Shown one piece after another: positions 1-12,836 of a stretch of DNA of 64,000 nt (the stretch's first letter is position 1; every line of letters starts with the position of its first letter). Source of the DNA: Plasmodium malariae (Eukaryota; Apicomplexa; Aconoidasida; Haemosporida; Plasmodiidae); the NCBI RefSeq assembly GCF_900090045.1, contig NC_041785.1:868001-932000 (forward strand), read 5' to 3'. The notes under the pieces were generated by a model that saw only the letters and a program-made list of their open reading frames with translations, was not told where the DNA came from and ran no database searches. The translations under genes and the position numbers were made by a program.

Positions 1-3000
1 ACATTATTAAGCTATATATTACCATATACATATGTACATATATATAAAAATATGTATACGTACGTACATATGTGTTAGTTTGTACCAAAATAATATTTCA
101 TTTAACAAAAAATGTAAAATTGAAAAAGCGGCAAACACAAAAATGATTTTTATTACTTTTTCCTTGTACTTTGGTATTTGCTTTAATTCCTTTTTCAAGT
201 TATCTGATACCTATCTTTAAATATTTTTTTGTAATATATATATAAATATATATGTTTGGAATAGGTCTGTTCAAAGCTATTTTCTTCTGTATTGTGGTAA
301 GAAATATACGAATGGTCGTAATTGACTGTTAGAAAATTTACGTTTTTAATAAATATTATAACTATTCGGTTTTCACCTATTTTACTTTTGAATTTATGGA
401 TTTGTTATTTCTTTTTAAAAAAGGAAAAGAAATAAAAAATTAAATGAATAAGTAAAACACCAAGTATAAAAAGGAGTTAAAGCACTTATATATTTGGAAA
501 TTTATGTGCGTATGTGCATATAATTTTGTATATACATGTTTATAAATACATGTAAGTTCTGTCACATTCGATTTTATGCGTAATACACATATTTCCATAA
601 GATACAACCCGATATAATCATAATAAAACATTTACACCACTAAAAGAATAGTAGATGTTTATTCATCGTATTTACTATTGTAATAATATAAACTCATAAA
701 ACGCAAAATAATAATAATAAAATGATAATAGTTAATGCTATATACTCTTCAAGAACTAACATTATTTCTTTTTATATAATAATTCATATGAAAATGTGCA
801 TTAAAATTTTAAAGCTCTTTTAACTATTTTCCTTTTTAATAAGGAAAATACATTTTTATTACTGCATCAAATATAAAGACAAAAAGAGGGTATATTAAAA
901 AAGAAAAAAAAACGCATCAAACTTATACAATAAATTAAAATATTATAATACGCTATAATAAATTTATATTAATTTTGTTATTACGCTTAATGTAATGTAT
1001 TTTATTTTTACATATGCATTTTTACTATATTATATTTGGATCGACATAATTTTTTTTATCATTCATATTTGCATTTTGCGTCGACATATCACAATTTTTT
1101 CAATTTCAATTGATAATTTCAAAATAAATTTAAATTATATATTAATGCTTTTTTAAAGGAAGATATATCGAAAAATTGTGTATATGTATATATATATATA
1201 TATAACGATGATTTAATTTATTAAAAATTGGAAATCAAAACGGCTTTGCTATTTTTGCACTTACATGTGTATGTAAATGTGTGACTTCTGCTTTCAATTT
1301 TTTCCTTGTATTATCACTACTCCTTTCTCTGTTATTTTTATATTAAGTGCATTAAAAAAAAGATTATCACCCTTTTTTATAAAAAATCCTTTAAAAAAAA
1401 AAAAGCAACCAAGACACAAGCGCGTGTTAAGCAAAGACACATTGATTAATTAAAAAAATAAAGTAGCGAAAAAATAAAAAAATTAAAAATTAAGCATCAA
1501 AAAAAAGGTGTAAACATATAAAAAAAAAAGAATATTGCATTTTATTTTGTATTGAGTTCCCCTTTCTGTATTAAGCACATATATACATATATATATATTT
1601 TTTTTTTTATCGGATTTAACGAGACACGGTTTTTTGAAAAGAGTGCTTAAAAGAATAATTTTGCGAATTATTGATAGTAAAATGTAATGTGCAAAATTCA
1701 ATTCTTAAAAAAGACATTCGTGTGTTGTTTTTTAAATAGTAAAGAGGTAAATTTATTTTTTTTTTTAAATTTTATATTTACATTTTACACTTAATACTTG
1801 CTTATGTGTTCTACTGAAACAACAGCTTAATCCTTTATGTTTCAAAAATATTTATTTATGTATATATAATTGCAATTATATTATATATGTATGTACCCAT
1901 ATTATAATAATAAATAGCATGCATTTTTTGTTTTTATTTTTGTTATAAAAGAAATTTTTAAATATTATTAATTCATCAATTAATTTACCTTTTCCCAAGT
2001 TCCCTCCTCTTTTTAAAATTACATGTGAATTTAAGTGTGCAAATTCCCCGTTTAAAATAAATGATTCGTTAAATAATCAAATTAAATATTTAATGTTTAT
2101 TAAAAAAAAAAAATAATAATAAATTAAAAATATAAAATGCTTTCTGCGTTCTTTCAAAGGCATATACAATTTTTTTTTTTTTTTTTTCCATAAGCATTTA
2201 ATTTTTTTTTTTTGTAAATAAAGATTTGTTAGTTCATACTTGTTTAAATATAAAAATTCTCCACATTTTAAATAATTTCTCCAATTTTTGTTTACATATT
2301 AACTCAATTTTTTAAAAAGAAGGAAATATAATAAAATGTTAAAAAAATAATTAAGATAATTATTGAAAAAATATGGAAAAGTGTCGTAAACGCGTTTCAC
2401 CCTTAAGCAGTAAAAACTTGAAATAGCGATTAAGTATTTTCATGTATACAAATATATGCAATCATGAGAATACATACATAAACATACAAACATAAATGTA
2501 CATACCTGAACATGCGTACATAAAGATACATACATAAAGATACATACATAAACATACGTATATAAACATATGTACATAAACATACGTACATAAACATACG
2601 TACATAAACATACGTACATAAACATACGTACATAAACATACGTACATAAACATATGTACATAAACATATGTACATAAACAAATGTACATAAACGTACGTA
2701 CATAAACATACATACATAAATCTAAGCATATACAGCTGGAATGGAATTTTAAGTTCGTTATAATTCATTTTTTAAAGCGTGCATATAGTACCAAATAAAA
2801 AATACACGTGGGTTTATATATTTGGAAAAATACAACATAATGAAAAAAGGGGAGTAATAATGTACACCTCCATTCAAATTTTTAGTTAATAAGTTAACAT
2901 AGTTTCATAAAATAATTTCTTTTCTTAATAAACCAAAATAGCAAGAAATCGAAGAATGTAGTTATCTCTTTTTTTTTTTTATTTAAAAAAAATACAAGTT

Positions 3001-4209
3001 ACTTTTAAATGAAGTACCTTTATGCTCTGCCTCCTTATAAAGGAATGTTCCTTTGTAAATAGCTACATTCTTATATTTTTTTTTTTTATATATAAAGAAA
3101 TTATCAATGTAAAAATTAATTTCACGTTGTTTTTTTCATCATTTTTTTGAGTTCATTTCTGCTTTATTTAGGGGTGTACAGTCAATTGAGAATTTTGAAA
3201 ATAATCAAAAATTAACCGTAAGAAACTTGGTATATATGTACGTACGACTTATATATATATGTTTACATACATATATATGACAACTGAACGCCTATATTTC
3301 CTTACACAAGTAGGCACTTACAAATCTACATCCACACGACGTAAACATTTCTGTTGAGGTTATTTGTGAGCATTTATGCTTTCATGCCTTAAAAAACTAA
3401 GTATTATAGAGGCATAATAACAATTAAATTCTAATCGACATTTCGTTGGGAATGGGTTTCGCGTAAAAAAGAGAAGAAAGGAAAAGGGTGCCAATAGGAA
3501 ATGCTCAACTGTAATGAGAAGTATATTATTTTTATCAGCAATTTTATTTTATTATAATTCTACCTTATTTTATTTTTTTTTTTATAACTGACTTTTACTA
3601 TTCCATCAGTAGTACATATTTTACGATGCTTGTAGCTAGATAAATTTAAGTAATTTTTGAAAAAGAAAAATGCGCTAAAATTTACATTACTAAATCCTAC
3701 ATTAATTTTTGTTTAATCGAAATCACTTAAACGCAAAAAAAAAAAAAAAAAAGAATGAAATAAATAAAGAACTAAAGAAGTAAAAAAGAAAAAAAATTGA
3801 ATTATAGCAAATATTAATTTGTCGAATTGATTCTACAAAGTATATACATACGCGTGGGTATACATATATTTGAAGTTGATTCGTAGGACATATCCCCTTT
3901 ATGTTAACATGTATTCTACAACATTCCTTATATATTATCAGTGTACAATGTATTCCATTTGCGCAGATATTGCTTCATAAAATATTCTTTTTTTATTATT
4001 TCCCCGTTTGTATTTTTATATATTTGGAGAACTCTTGTTTACCTTCTATTCCTTTATTTTGGGAATGTTCATTTTAGATGTTTTTGTAATATTTCCACAT
4101 GACATATTTATAGCATGAACAACTTTGTGAAAATACTTCTTGATTATTACTTTTCTTCAGATAAGAATAATTTTTTTTTTTTCTTTTTTTTACTTCCCAT
4201 CATCCTCTG
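1..4209. other. Gene-poor A+T-rich region at left edge
   Basis: No convincing gene is seen over about 4.2 kb. It holds poly-A/poly-T tracts, short (TA)n runs and one 14-bp minisatellite (listed separately). At 32-330 on the + strand there are short coding-like stretches: an open frame ending near 220, and a frame reading GLFKAIFFCIVVRNIRMVV near 265-330. These could be the 3' exon of a gene that starts outside the window, but no exon boundaries can be fixed. A 16-bp near-perfect palindrome (AAAGGAATGTTCCTTT) lies near 3,040. Confidence 0.6.
2470..2721. repeat. 14-bp minisatellite
   Basis: About 18 tandem copies of a 14-bp unit, consensus CATACGTACATAAA, degenerate at both ends (CATACATACATAAA, CATATGTACATAAA). 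The minus strand of the unit contains no stop codon and its length is not a multiple of three, so all three minus frames stay open and read as Tyr/Val/Cys/Met-rich peptides. These are repeat artefacts, not genes. Confidence 0.9.
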
Positions 4210-4776
4210 TTATTTAAATATTTTTTTTTTTTTTTTTTTTTCCTGGCTTGTTTCTGTTAAATTCAGCTTTTTCTCAAAAATATATGTTTTATTTAATGTA
4301 TCTTCCTTTGCGAGAGGTATGACTATATCAAAAAGATTTTCTACAGATATAGAACTTTTATCATAAGAATGCTTGCCCTTATCTACCTGACTCCATTGAT
4401 CTCTACACTCTTTTGTTGTATTCTCTTTATGAAACCTTCTATATGAGCCATCAGTTTTGTCTTTTTTACTGTTCGAAAAAAAATGTTCCAAGACTTTTAT
4501 GTTTTCTAAATTTTTGTAACTTTTTCTTCTTCCTTTTCTTCTCCTTCGATTTTCCCACCTTAAATCAACTTCCCTTCTTATGCTAGTTTCAAAATTATTT
4601 ATATATTTGTCTTGTATATTAAGACTATCCTCTGTTGTGTAATATAAATCGAAAACTTTAAAACTAATGTTTGTTTTTCCTGTGTTGGAAAATTCTATTT
4701 CGCTTTGATCTATTACATACTTCTCTGGAGTACACACATGTACACATATAGAATAATAATGTTTTATTAAATTCAT
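4210..4776 (-). CDS. Orphan hypothetical protein, 188 aa
   Basis: An uninterrupted 188-codon frame starts with ATG at 4776. In DNA this A+T-rich an open frame of this length is very unlikely by chance, and composition rises in G+C relative to its flanks, so I infer real coding. The protein is hydrophilic and basic. It has an arginine/lysine cluster at about residues 75-88 (ENRRRRKGRRK), no signal peptide and no membrane segment, and it ends in a poly-lysine tail templated by a poly-T tract. The family is not recognised. An acceptor-like site (tgtgtactccag) lies about 48 bases inside the frame, so the N-terminus may instead be spliced from an upstream exon, but none of the candidates I tried joined in frame. 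It could be a whole small gene or one exon of a larger one. Confidence 0.5.
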   Translation of the reverse strand: MNLIKHYYSICVHVCTPEKYVIDQSEIEFSNTGKTNISFKVFDLYYTTEDSLNIQDKYINNFETSIRREVDLRWENRRRRKGRRKSYKNLENIKVLEHFFSNSKKDKTDGSYRRFHKENTTKECRDQWSQVDKGKHSYDKSSISVENLFDIVIPLAKEDTLNKTYIFEKKLNLTETSQEKKKKKKIFK

Positions 4777-6171
4777 GATGTGATACGTACATAAATACAG
4801 TGTCTTTACATTTAATTAGCTCATTTATCATACATATTGCATCTTGTATGCCTTATTTTGGACGTTTTATCCTTTAAGTTTTACATTTTATGTTATATCT
4901 TGCATAATTTATCTTTCTTACCTTTTATTTTATATTAATTTTAATTTTTTTTTTTATTTTCTTTTCACGCTACTTCCTTGATCCGATCGTTTAGCTATTA
5001 TCATCTTCATATTTATTAATTTTTCATTTTTCATTTTTTTTTTAATTTTAATCCTTTAATAATAGGTATTATTCTCAATGAATGCAATTTTCCACTTTAA
5101 AATTATGCGTATTATACACATAAAATAATATTCCCATAATACAAACTCACGTTTAAGTAAAAGCATGTACACTGACATACTTAGACAACTATTTTTAACG
5201 ACTTATTATTTAAGGATAGAAAATGAATATATTTTAAATGAAATCCCTGTTTAAGTCGCATATTACAATATCTTTTCACAGTTATCTCCTTATTTTATAA
5301 TGCTACTACATTCTTGTTAAGGAACAAGTAGTAAAATGGAAAACCAAAAAAAATTAATATAACAGTCACCTTTCCCATTCTTTTCAAATTATGAACTCTA
5401 TCCCAGTTATGCATAAATACGTAAAAAAGGAAAAAAAGCTTAAATGCGTTTGTTTTACAGGAAAATTATAAATTGTTACAAAAATTGATATGTAGTAAAA
5501 AAAATAAAGTAATAAAAAGTAAAATAAAGTAAAATAAGATAGAATAAATCAAAATAGAATAAAATAAAATGAAAAAGTGGAATACTTCAAAAGAACGTTA
5601 AGCAAATTTACTTATATCCTTTTATTTTTTATTTTATATTATATTATTTTTTTTTTTTTTATATCATCTCAAAAAATATTCGTATTAATATGAAATTCCT
5701 AATATTTCACATAAATTTTAGAACAAAAAGTATGATCACGGAAAACAAAAAGTTATGGGAAAAAGAAAAAAAAATTAAGACCCCTTTTTCTTTGCCATAC
5801 ATTCCATCCATTCTTTCTATTTTTTTGCGTAGATACATACGTGAGTATTATATAATATAGGGTTATTTTATTCTAATTCTTTCTACCATTTTAATTTATT
5901 AGAAAAAAATGTAAATCTATATAATGCTAATAAATATTTTGTTAAGCATATCTAACAGAATATATTTTTTTTCAATTTTCCAAAAAGATATATATATTTA
6001 TTAAAAACATTAATAATGAGTTATATTTTGTTTTTTCTTTATTAATAATCGTAGGATCAAACTACACACACACAGGGAAACGACTTTTTTATTCAAGGGA
6101 TGACATACATACGTTTCTTATTTAAATACAGAATTTTTTCTCTTAACCAAGGGAAGAAAGGCTTAACAATC

Positions 6172-6214
<43 letters not shown>

Positions 6215-8321
6215 TACATACAAATATACGTATGTTGCGGAAGTCACTATACTTTTAAACGAATTATTTTTTGCTCATTTTAAAAACTCTGAAGAAATGT
6301 GCATAAAAAAAAATTAATGTTGTCACTAGAAATTTTTCAAAAATAATATATGGTGTTCAAGAAAAAGATATACAATTTAATAATGAATAGCACTTTGTTT
6401 ATATATAACACGAATGAAATTATATTTATAATACATGTACACTTATTCCCGATTTTTTTATATATAAGCTACAATTTAATTTTCGCTTTTGCTACTAATC
6501 TTTTGGAGTAAAAAAAAAAAGAAAAGAAAAAAAATTGCGAAAAATTATACAAGCCATTCTTGTAGCTAAAAAATATACCTACTAGAAAATAAAAAGGAAC
6601 GAATTTATCAGCTCGTTAAATATATACAGATATTTATACATAAAAATTATATATATGCGTATATATAAATAATCAGCTACTACTGCTGCGTGATGAAGGA
6701 TGACCCGTGAAAAATAAACTCATTCAATATTTATAAAATAGTATTCCCTTATAGCACTAAGGTAGAGAAGAAAGTGTGAAAATTTGTGCTGCTTAATTAA
6801 TCTACAGGTTGCGAAAGTATATACACTTGTATTTATATGTATATAAAATATATATATGAAATTTAAAAAAATTATGAGTACCAAAAATTAACACTCTTTC
6901 AGTGTTATATTAACAAGGACAATTTTCATGATAAGACTAAAAATGATGTTATAAAAATTATTTATAACACTAAGGATGAATAACACATAAAAAAGTCTCT
7001 TATTTGAAACGAAAAAAAAAAAAAAAAAAAATGGGTCAGGGAAACAATGTACACTGTTTTTTTTTTCATACTATTCACTTCTGTTTCCAACATTGGTGAT
7101 GTTCTCAACTGAATTTTTAATCTCACCTTTTAAAAAAATTTAAAAAAAAACATTACCTTTTAAAGCCTTTTATTATAATATTTTTATATTCGGCTTGTGC
7201 TATTTCTTAAAATATGCACAAGTTTTATAAATATTCTAGCTTTTTATGTGCGCAATAAGAATAGCGTATGCATTTGTATGTATAAAAAATATATATTATA
7301 TATATATAAGTATGCTTGTTTATGGAATAATGTTATATATAAGAATACATATTTATTTTTTTATTTCACATGCACTTTTTTTTTTACGTGCTCTTCTTAT
7401 GACTTAAGTACAAAGCCCAAAAAAAAAAAAAAAAAAAATAAAAAAAACAAGGAGCAAAGAGAAATAAAAAAAAAAAATGAAAGGATTATTAAAATAAAAA
7501 GATGAATAATTAAAAATTATGAATTAAAAAGAAAAAAAAGAGATATTCCTTATCAAAATACAGTTAAGCATTTTCATTTTCTTATTTTTTTTCATCAACG
7601 TTACATTTATATTTTACGTGTGAAAGAGCTATAACATGTACTTACATCATGTACGTATATATTTATATATGCTTATGTATACATATATATATATATAAAT
7701 ATAGATATGCGTTTATATAAATTTGAAAAAACGGGATAATTTAAAAAAGTAGATAAGCATTTATGTGAATTTATTCTATTGCGAAGTACCATTTAACAAT
7801 TGTATAATTCCTTTAATTTTTTTTTATGCCATACACGTATTGAAAATTATAGTGTATTATACATATATATATATATATATATACATAAACATCTATATAA
7901 TTTTATAAAAGGCATATTATTGTTGTAGTAATATTGTAAAAAAGAGAGTACAAAAGAACAAACAAAATAAAATTAAAATTAAAAATAAATTTAAAAACAA
8001 AATTCAGAATAAAATTCAATGTAAAAATAAAATTAAAAAAAAATAAGAAGCTTTTAAAAAGCGTAAATTAATATTGAAGAGATTTTATGAAATTTATGTA
8101 AAATTTATTTTTTATATTTTTATTTAATTTTAAAATTAAATAGAGTATATTTTCTCTTTTATCTTTGTATATTATATTAGAAACGCCCAGCTCGAACACG
8201 TAATACGTAGGTTCACACATATATATATAATATATACGTACATATATATACGAACCTATATATATACATATACATATTTACATATAGAGCGCCTGTGAGG
8301 GACAAAGGAACATCAGAATTA
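4777..8321. other. Long upstream region of the CELF gene
   Basis: About 3.5 kb with no supported gene: poly-A/T tracts, A-rich AAAATA-type repeats around 5,490-5,590, a (TA)n run at about 6,174-6,211, another near 7,865, and short low-complexity frames. It probably contains the promoter and 5' UTR of the RNA-binding protein that follows; no specific regulatory site can be named. A short MGQGNN-type start with a GT after six codons occurs near 7,031 but has no supporting downstream exon. Confidence 0.6.
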
Positions 8322-10133
8322 ATGACTATTCGGAATATAAGTATGGAAAATAGTGAGAACATAGATGCCAATGAAAATTCCTCTGACACAAATACAGCAA
8401 ATTATATTCAGGGGAAGAATAATGAAAATATATCAGATGAATTGGATTTTTCAAAAGAAGAAAATGAATTAAATGGAAGCACAAAAAATGCAAAATCGAA
8501 GCAGGATAATTCAGTAAAAACAAAAAATTCGTCAGATAACAATGAAATTAACATTGATTACAGTGATCACAATTTTCCATGCCATCCAGCTCCACCTGTA
8601 TCTATAAAACTATTTATTGGAAGGGTTCCAAAAAATTTTGAAGAAGAACAATTACGTCCTATATTTGAAGAGTTTGGAATAGTAAATGAAGTAGTTATCA
8701 TACGAGATAAAATAACAAACATACATAAATCAAGTGCTTTTGTGAAAATGGCATCAATTTCAGAAGCTGATAATGCAATAAGGTCATTAAATAATCAGAG
8801 AACTTTAGATCCACAATTAGGATCACTACAAGTTAAATATGCTTCAGGAGAAGTTATGAAATTAGGTTTTCCACAAAATATTGAATCAGGTGTTGATCAA
8901 GCCAAATTATTTATTGGTTCATTACCAAAAAATATTACTGAAGAAAGTATAAAAGAAATGTTTTCTCCTTATGGTGCAGTTGAGGAAGTTTTTATTATGA
9001 AAGATAATTCAACTGGATTAGGAAAAGGATGTTCTTTTGTAAAATTTGCATTCAAAGAACAAGCCTTATATGCAATCAACACATTAAATGGAAAGAAAAC
9101 ATTAGAAGGATGTGCAAGACCTGTTGAGGTTAGGTTTGCTGAACCCAAGTCAGCTAAACAGACACAAATGCCCTTAACATTACAGCCTATGCAAAATGCA
9201 CCACATGGAATTTCACCACAACCGCACATTACAAGCCCTAATAATATAAACTTCGGAAATAATTTTGGTGTAAACAATAATTATCCTCGACAAGTGGGTG
9301 CATGGAAAGAATATTATTCTGGAGAAGGAAGACCTTATTACTACAATGAACAAACAAATACAACTCAGTGGGAAATGCCAAAAGAATTTGAAACCATTTT
9401 TATGAACAATACGCCAAATATGCACAACCTTTCGGATTCATCAGGTTATTTTTATGAAAGATAATTATGTTTCTGCGTAAAAGAGCTTGAACGGGATATA
9501 CATCCCATTTTTTTTTGCTTTCAATTAGTTGCATTAATGTTTAGGCGTCTGGGCAATTTTTTGAGGATTTTTTTTAAACATTATTTCATATTTGTGTTGT
9601 TTCTTTTTTTTTGTGTGCAATTTCTTTTTTCTTTTTTTTTTTTTGCTATATGTTATGCCATTTTTCTGTTTATTTATACCCCCCTTTTTACAGGTCCCCC
9701 AGGTGCAAATTTATTCATTTTCCATGTTCCCAACGAATGGCAGCAAACTGATTTAATCCAAGCCTTTGCTCCATTTGGTGAGTTGTTATCAGCGAGAATA
9801 GCCACTGAAAAGAATACAGGAAGGAATAGAGGATTTGCATTTGTATCATATGAAAATATTGAAAGCGCTGCCGCAGCAATTTCACAGATGAACGGATTTA
9901 TGGCACTAAATAAAAAATTAAAAGTAACAGTGAAAAAAGGAGAAGAAGAAGAAATGAAAAAGTATGTTAACCAAAATGGAATAAACACATTTCAGCAAAT
10001 TTCTCGTCCACAAAAAAATATCCCAACACAACCAAATACAGCACCACAACCGAACTTTGCTGCTCATCAAAATGCCCAAGCACAAAACTTTTTCTATTCA
10101 AATAGTAATAGTTATCGATGTGGTCCATATTGA
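8322..10133 (+). CDS. CELF/Bruno-family RNA-binding protein with RRM-RRM-WW-RRM layout
   Basis: Two exons, 8322-9444 and 9694-10133, encode 520 residues. The intron is GT...CAG with a T-rich acceptor. The split Gly codon restores GPPGANLFIF, the conserved start of the third RRM in CELF/Bruno proteins. Domains: acidic, Asn/Ser-rich N-terminus 1-92; RRM1 about 95-177 (KLFIGRVP); RRM2 about 194-274 (KLFIGSLP, KGCSFVKF); Pro/Asn-rich linker containing a WW domain at 328-355 (tryptophans 328 and 350, central YYY, Pro 353); RRM3 about 379-457 (NLFIFHVP, RGFAFVSY); Gln/Asn/Pro-rich tail. Family members bind U/GU-rich RNA and regulate splicing, translation and decay. The first in-frame codon upstream that could open the frame is GTG, so the ATG at 8322 was chosen; ATG 8343 (MENSEN) is an alternative. 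If the intron is retained, translation stops at 9464 and RRM3 is lost. Confidence 0.93.
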
Positions 10134-10820
10134 CATGCCCATTGTTATAACAATTTAAATTTTATTTTCAACTCTTATATGAAAAAGCGCAAAAAAATTA
10201 TAAAAGTTAATATTAAAAAAAAAAAAAAAAATTTTAAATTAAGATTAAAAAGAAAATTATAAAATTAATGAAGCGTATATAATATAATTAAACTTATAAA
10301 AAAAAAAAAAAAAAAAAAAAAAAGATGAGATTATATGAGATGAGAAAATAAGACGATCTAATATGTACCATACTGCGGGCATATTGGAAGACAGTTGCTT
10401 TTATGCACGGCTCTTCATATTTAACTGTATAGAAGTGTTTACATATATATACAAATATTTGTACATATATATATATATATATGCCTAAGCAAATACCGTT
10501 TTTACTATATACAAAATTAGTGTACAAATGTTACTGAAGAAATGAATTATTAAGCTTTTGTAGAGAGAAGAATGGGGAAAATACATAAAAAGAAGAATAT
10601 ATACTATGTGCCTGCAGGTAAGAAATCGTAATAAATGTATTTGAAGCATTAAAGAGTATTCGAATGGAAATAAGTTCTCTTTAAAAATATGTTAAGAGTT
10701 AACTTCTATTAATTAATGTAAAAATATATGTATATAATTAGGCATTTAGATATTAACAAAGAGGTAATATCTTCTTTTTTTTTTTTTTTCTCTCCTTTTT
10801 TATCACTTTTTTTTTTTTTT

Positions 10821-10852
<32 letters not shown>

Positions 10853-10991
10853 TTCTTTTTTTTTTTTTTAATAAATATATATATAATATACAGCTATTTT
10901 AATATGTAATTCTTTTTTTCCCCTTTCCCTCCATAATTTTTTATTGAAAACATGTTAAAATGAATTACACATTTGCGCAATGGCTTTATTT

Positions 10992-11027
<36 letters not shown>

Positions 11028-11576
11028 CTCGACGCATGCAGTTTTGTTTATTACTTTATTTATTAGCTGTTTCGTCTAAAAAGTTAAATGAGTTATACTG
11101 CTGTGGATGTTGTTATTACTGCTACTGTTGTCATTATCGTTGTCGTCGTTATTATTATTATTATCGTTATCGTTATCGTTGATGTAGTTGTCATTGTCAT
11201 TGTCATTGTTATTCTTGATGTCGATGTCATCATGGGCTTGGTATATTTCTAAATTTTAATCTTTAGTATTATTTTCAGCAGAATTTGTTTATTGTATAAA
11301 TACATTAGTACAATATTTGTTTTTGTATTTACTCATTTTTATTAGCCCCTTCTTTATTCTCTATTGATTACAAGTTATTTTGATTTTTCCTCATTCTATA
11401 TAATTCTACAATTTCGTAATTTATCTTGACATAATATAAATATATTTTTTATATTACTTTTATATTCCTTCTTTTCTTTCTCTTATTTCTTTGATTCCTT
11501 TTTTTTTTTTTTTTTTTTTTTAATCTCATTTCTTAAGTAAAAATATTTCAGTTAATTTGTGGTTACCTCGTAATTC

Positions 11577-11610
<34 letters not shown>

Positions 11611-12411
11611 TTAAAGATGAATTCGAAATTCATTTTCTTCAGTCAAAGTTTTTCATTTGAGATAATTTTTTCAATTTTTAAATATTTACAATCGTTTAAT
11701 GGTTTATTTCTTCACCCTTATTTCTTATAAATATGTCGTATTTTGTTTTAAATAATTAATTATTTGCCAAGCTACCCATTTCCGTTATATCCCATTCTTA
11801 TCTTCTTATTTTATTTTTTCTTATATCTTCTTTTTTTTTTCCGTACTTTCGGTTTTTCCCATTAATCAGTAGAGTGGTAGTCGTATTTTACTTTCTATAT
11901 ATGCATATGAGTGGGTACAGATGCTATTATATATACATTCATATATCAACATTTACATTTTAAATGTTCTCACACTTTGAAAAAAGGATGTTATGTATTA
12001 TTTGTTGTACAGAGTGCAATATTTTTATGAGTTGTCTAATTTTTTTTTTTTTTTTTTCCTGTTATATTTGTTACTTTCTCCTTCGTTTAGTATTATAATG
12101 CCAAACTATATTCTATTTACAAAATGTGTCATATGTTGACAACTTAATATTTTGACATTCTTAATCTTGTAATACTTCTATCCTTATAATAATATTTGCA
12201 AAAATTTTGTCAATTTTAGATTTTATGCTTTTCTGCTATTTTACCTTTGCACATATTTGTATGTGTGTTGTTACAGCTTTAATTTATTTAAACTTTTCTC
12301 ATACTTGTTTTTCTCCCATACATTTTTGCATAATTTTGTATACATAATGTTTTAGTAATTTTTTTTTAATTTTTAGTTAGTACATTGTTCATATGCATCG
12401 TTTTAATAATA

Positions 12412-12448
<37 letters not shown>

Positions 12449-12836
12449 GTACTGTATTGTCATTGTTTGAAGAGAACATTTTCTTAAATGTTTATTCACA
12501 AAATTAAATATTCAAAAATTTTGAAAAAATATTAAAAGAAAAATACAGAATTAACAAAATACAAAAAAGAAATTTTAGAATTTTTTTTTTCTTTTCAACA
12601 ATATGTAAAAACAGTAAAGACGTTACGAAGAGAGCAATGTTGGGGGTAAAGTGACAAGCTAACAAATAAAGAAAGACATGTACACTTATACATCTATGTA
12701 TATGTATATATTAAGGCGTTTGTGCGCTCATAAATGTGTATACCTCTGTAGTAACCTATATATTATACACATGTATTTATGTGTTTATGTTTGCATGTAC
12801 GAACGTATGTGAGTCTACACTATCCACACTGCTTCT
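10134..12836. other. Convergent 3' intergenic region
   Basis: Lies between the 3' ends of the CELF and Rrp44 genes. It contains a near-continuous poly-T tract at about 10,776-10,873, further poly-T tracts near 11,500, 11,580 and 12,040, (TA)n runs near 10,996 and 12,408, and a trinucleotide-rich stretch at about 11,096-11,240. An exon-like start (MGKIHKKKNIYYVPA followed by a GTAAG donor) at 10,573-10,618 has no credible next exon. No gene is supported. Confidence 0.6.
11096..11240. repeat. Trinucleotide-rich imperfect repeat
   Basis: Imperfect GTT/ATT/ATC trinucleotides. The minus strand has an open frame of roughly 60 codons rich in Asn-Asp (NNNDNDNDN), a composition typical of Plasmodium low-complexity coding. 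It is bounded by an in-frame stop upstream and by TAG downstream, with only weak possible splice sites. Either a non-coding microsatellite or a low-complexity exon of an unrecognised minus-strand gene; I favour the former. Confidence 0.6.

Noticed and set aside
2430..2768. Three overlapping minus-strand ORFs of 83-112 codons
   Set aside because: They are the three frames of the stop-free 14-bp minisatellite; pure repeat translation.
6690..6720. GTGATGA resembling a box C of a C/D snoRNA
   Set aside because: No CTGA box D at a suitable distance and no terminal stem.
7197..7505. 102-codon + strand ORF
   Set aside because: Begins at a non-ATG codon and is mostly low-complexity Tyr/Ile and poly-Lys from homopolymers.
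10573..10618. Exon-like start MGKIHKKKNIYYVPA with a GTAAG donor
   Set aside because: No convincing downstream exon in phase; the next kilobase is mostly poly-T. The opposite strand is also briefly open.
11096..11240. Asn/Asp-rich minus-strand frame as a possible exon
   Set aside because: Bounded by in-frame stops with only weak splice sites; a trinucleotide microsatellite explains it.
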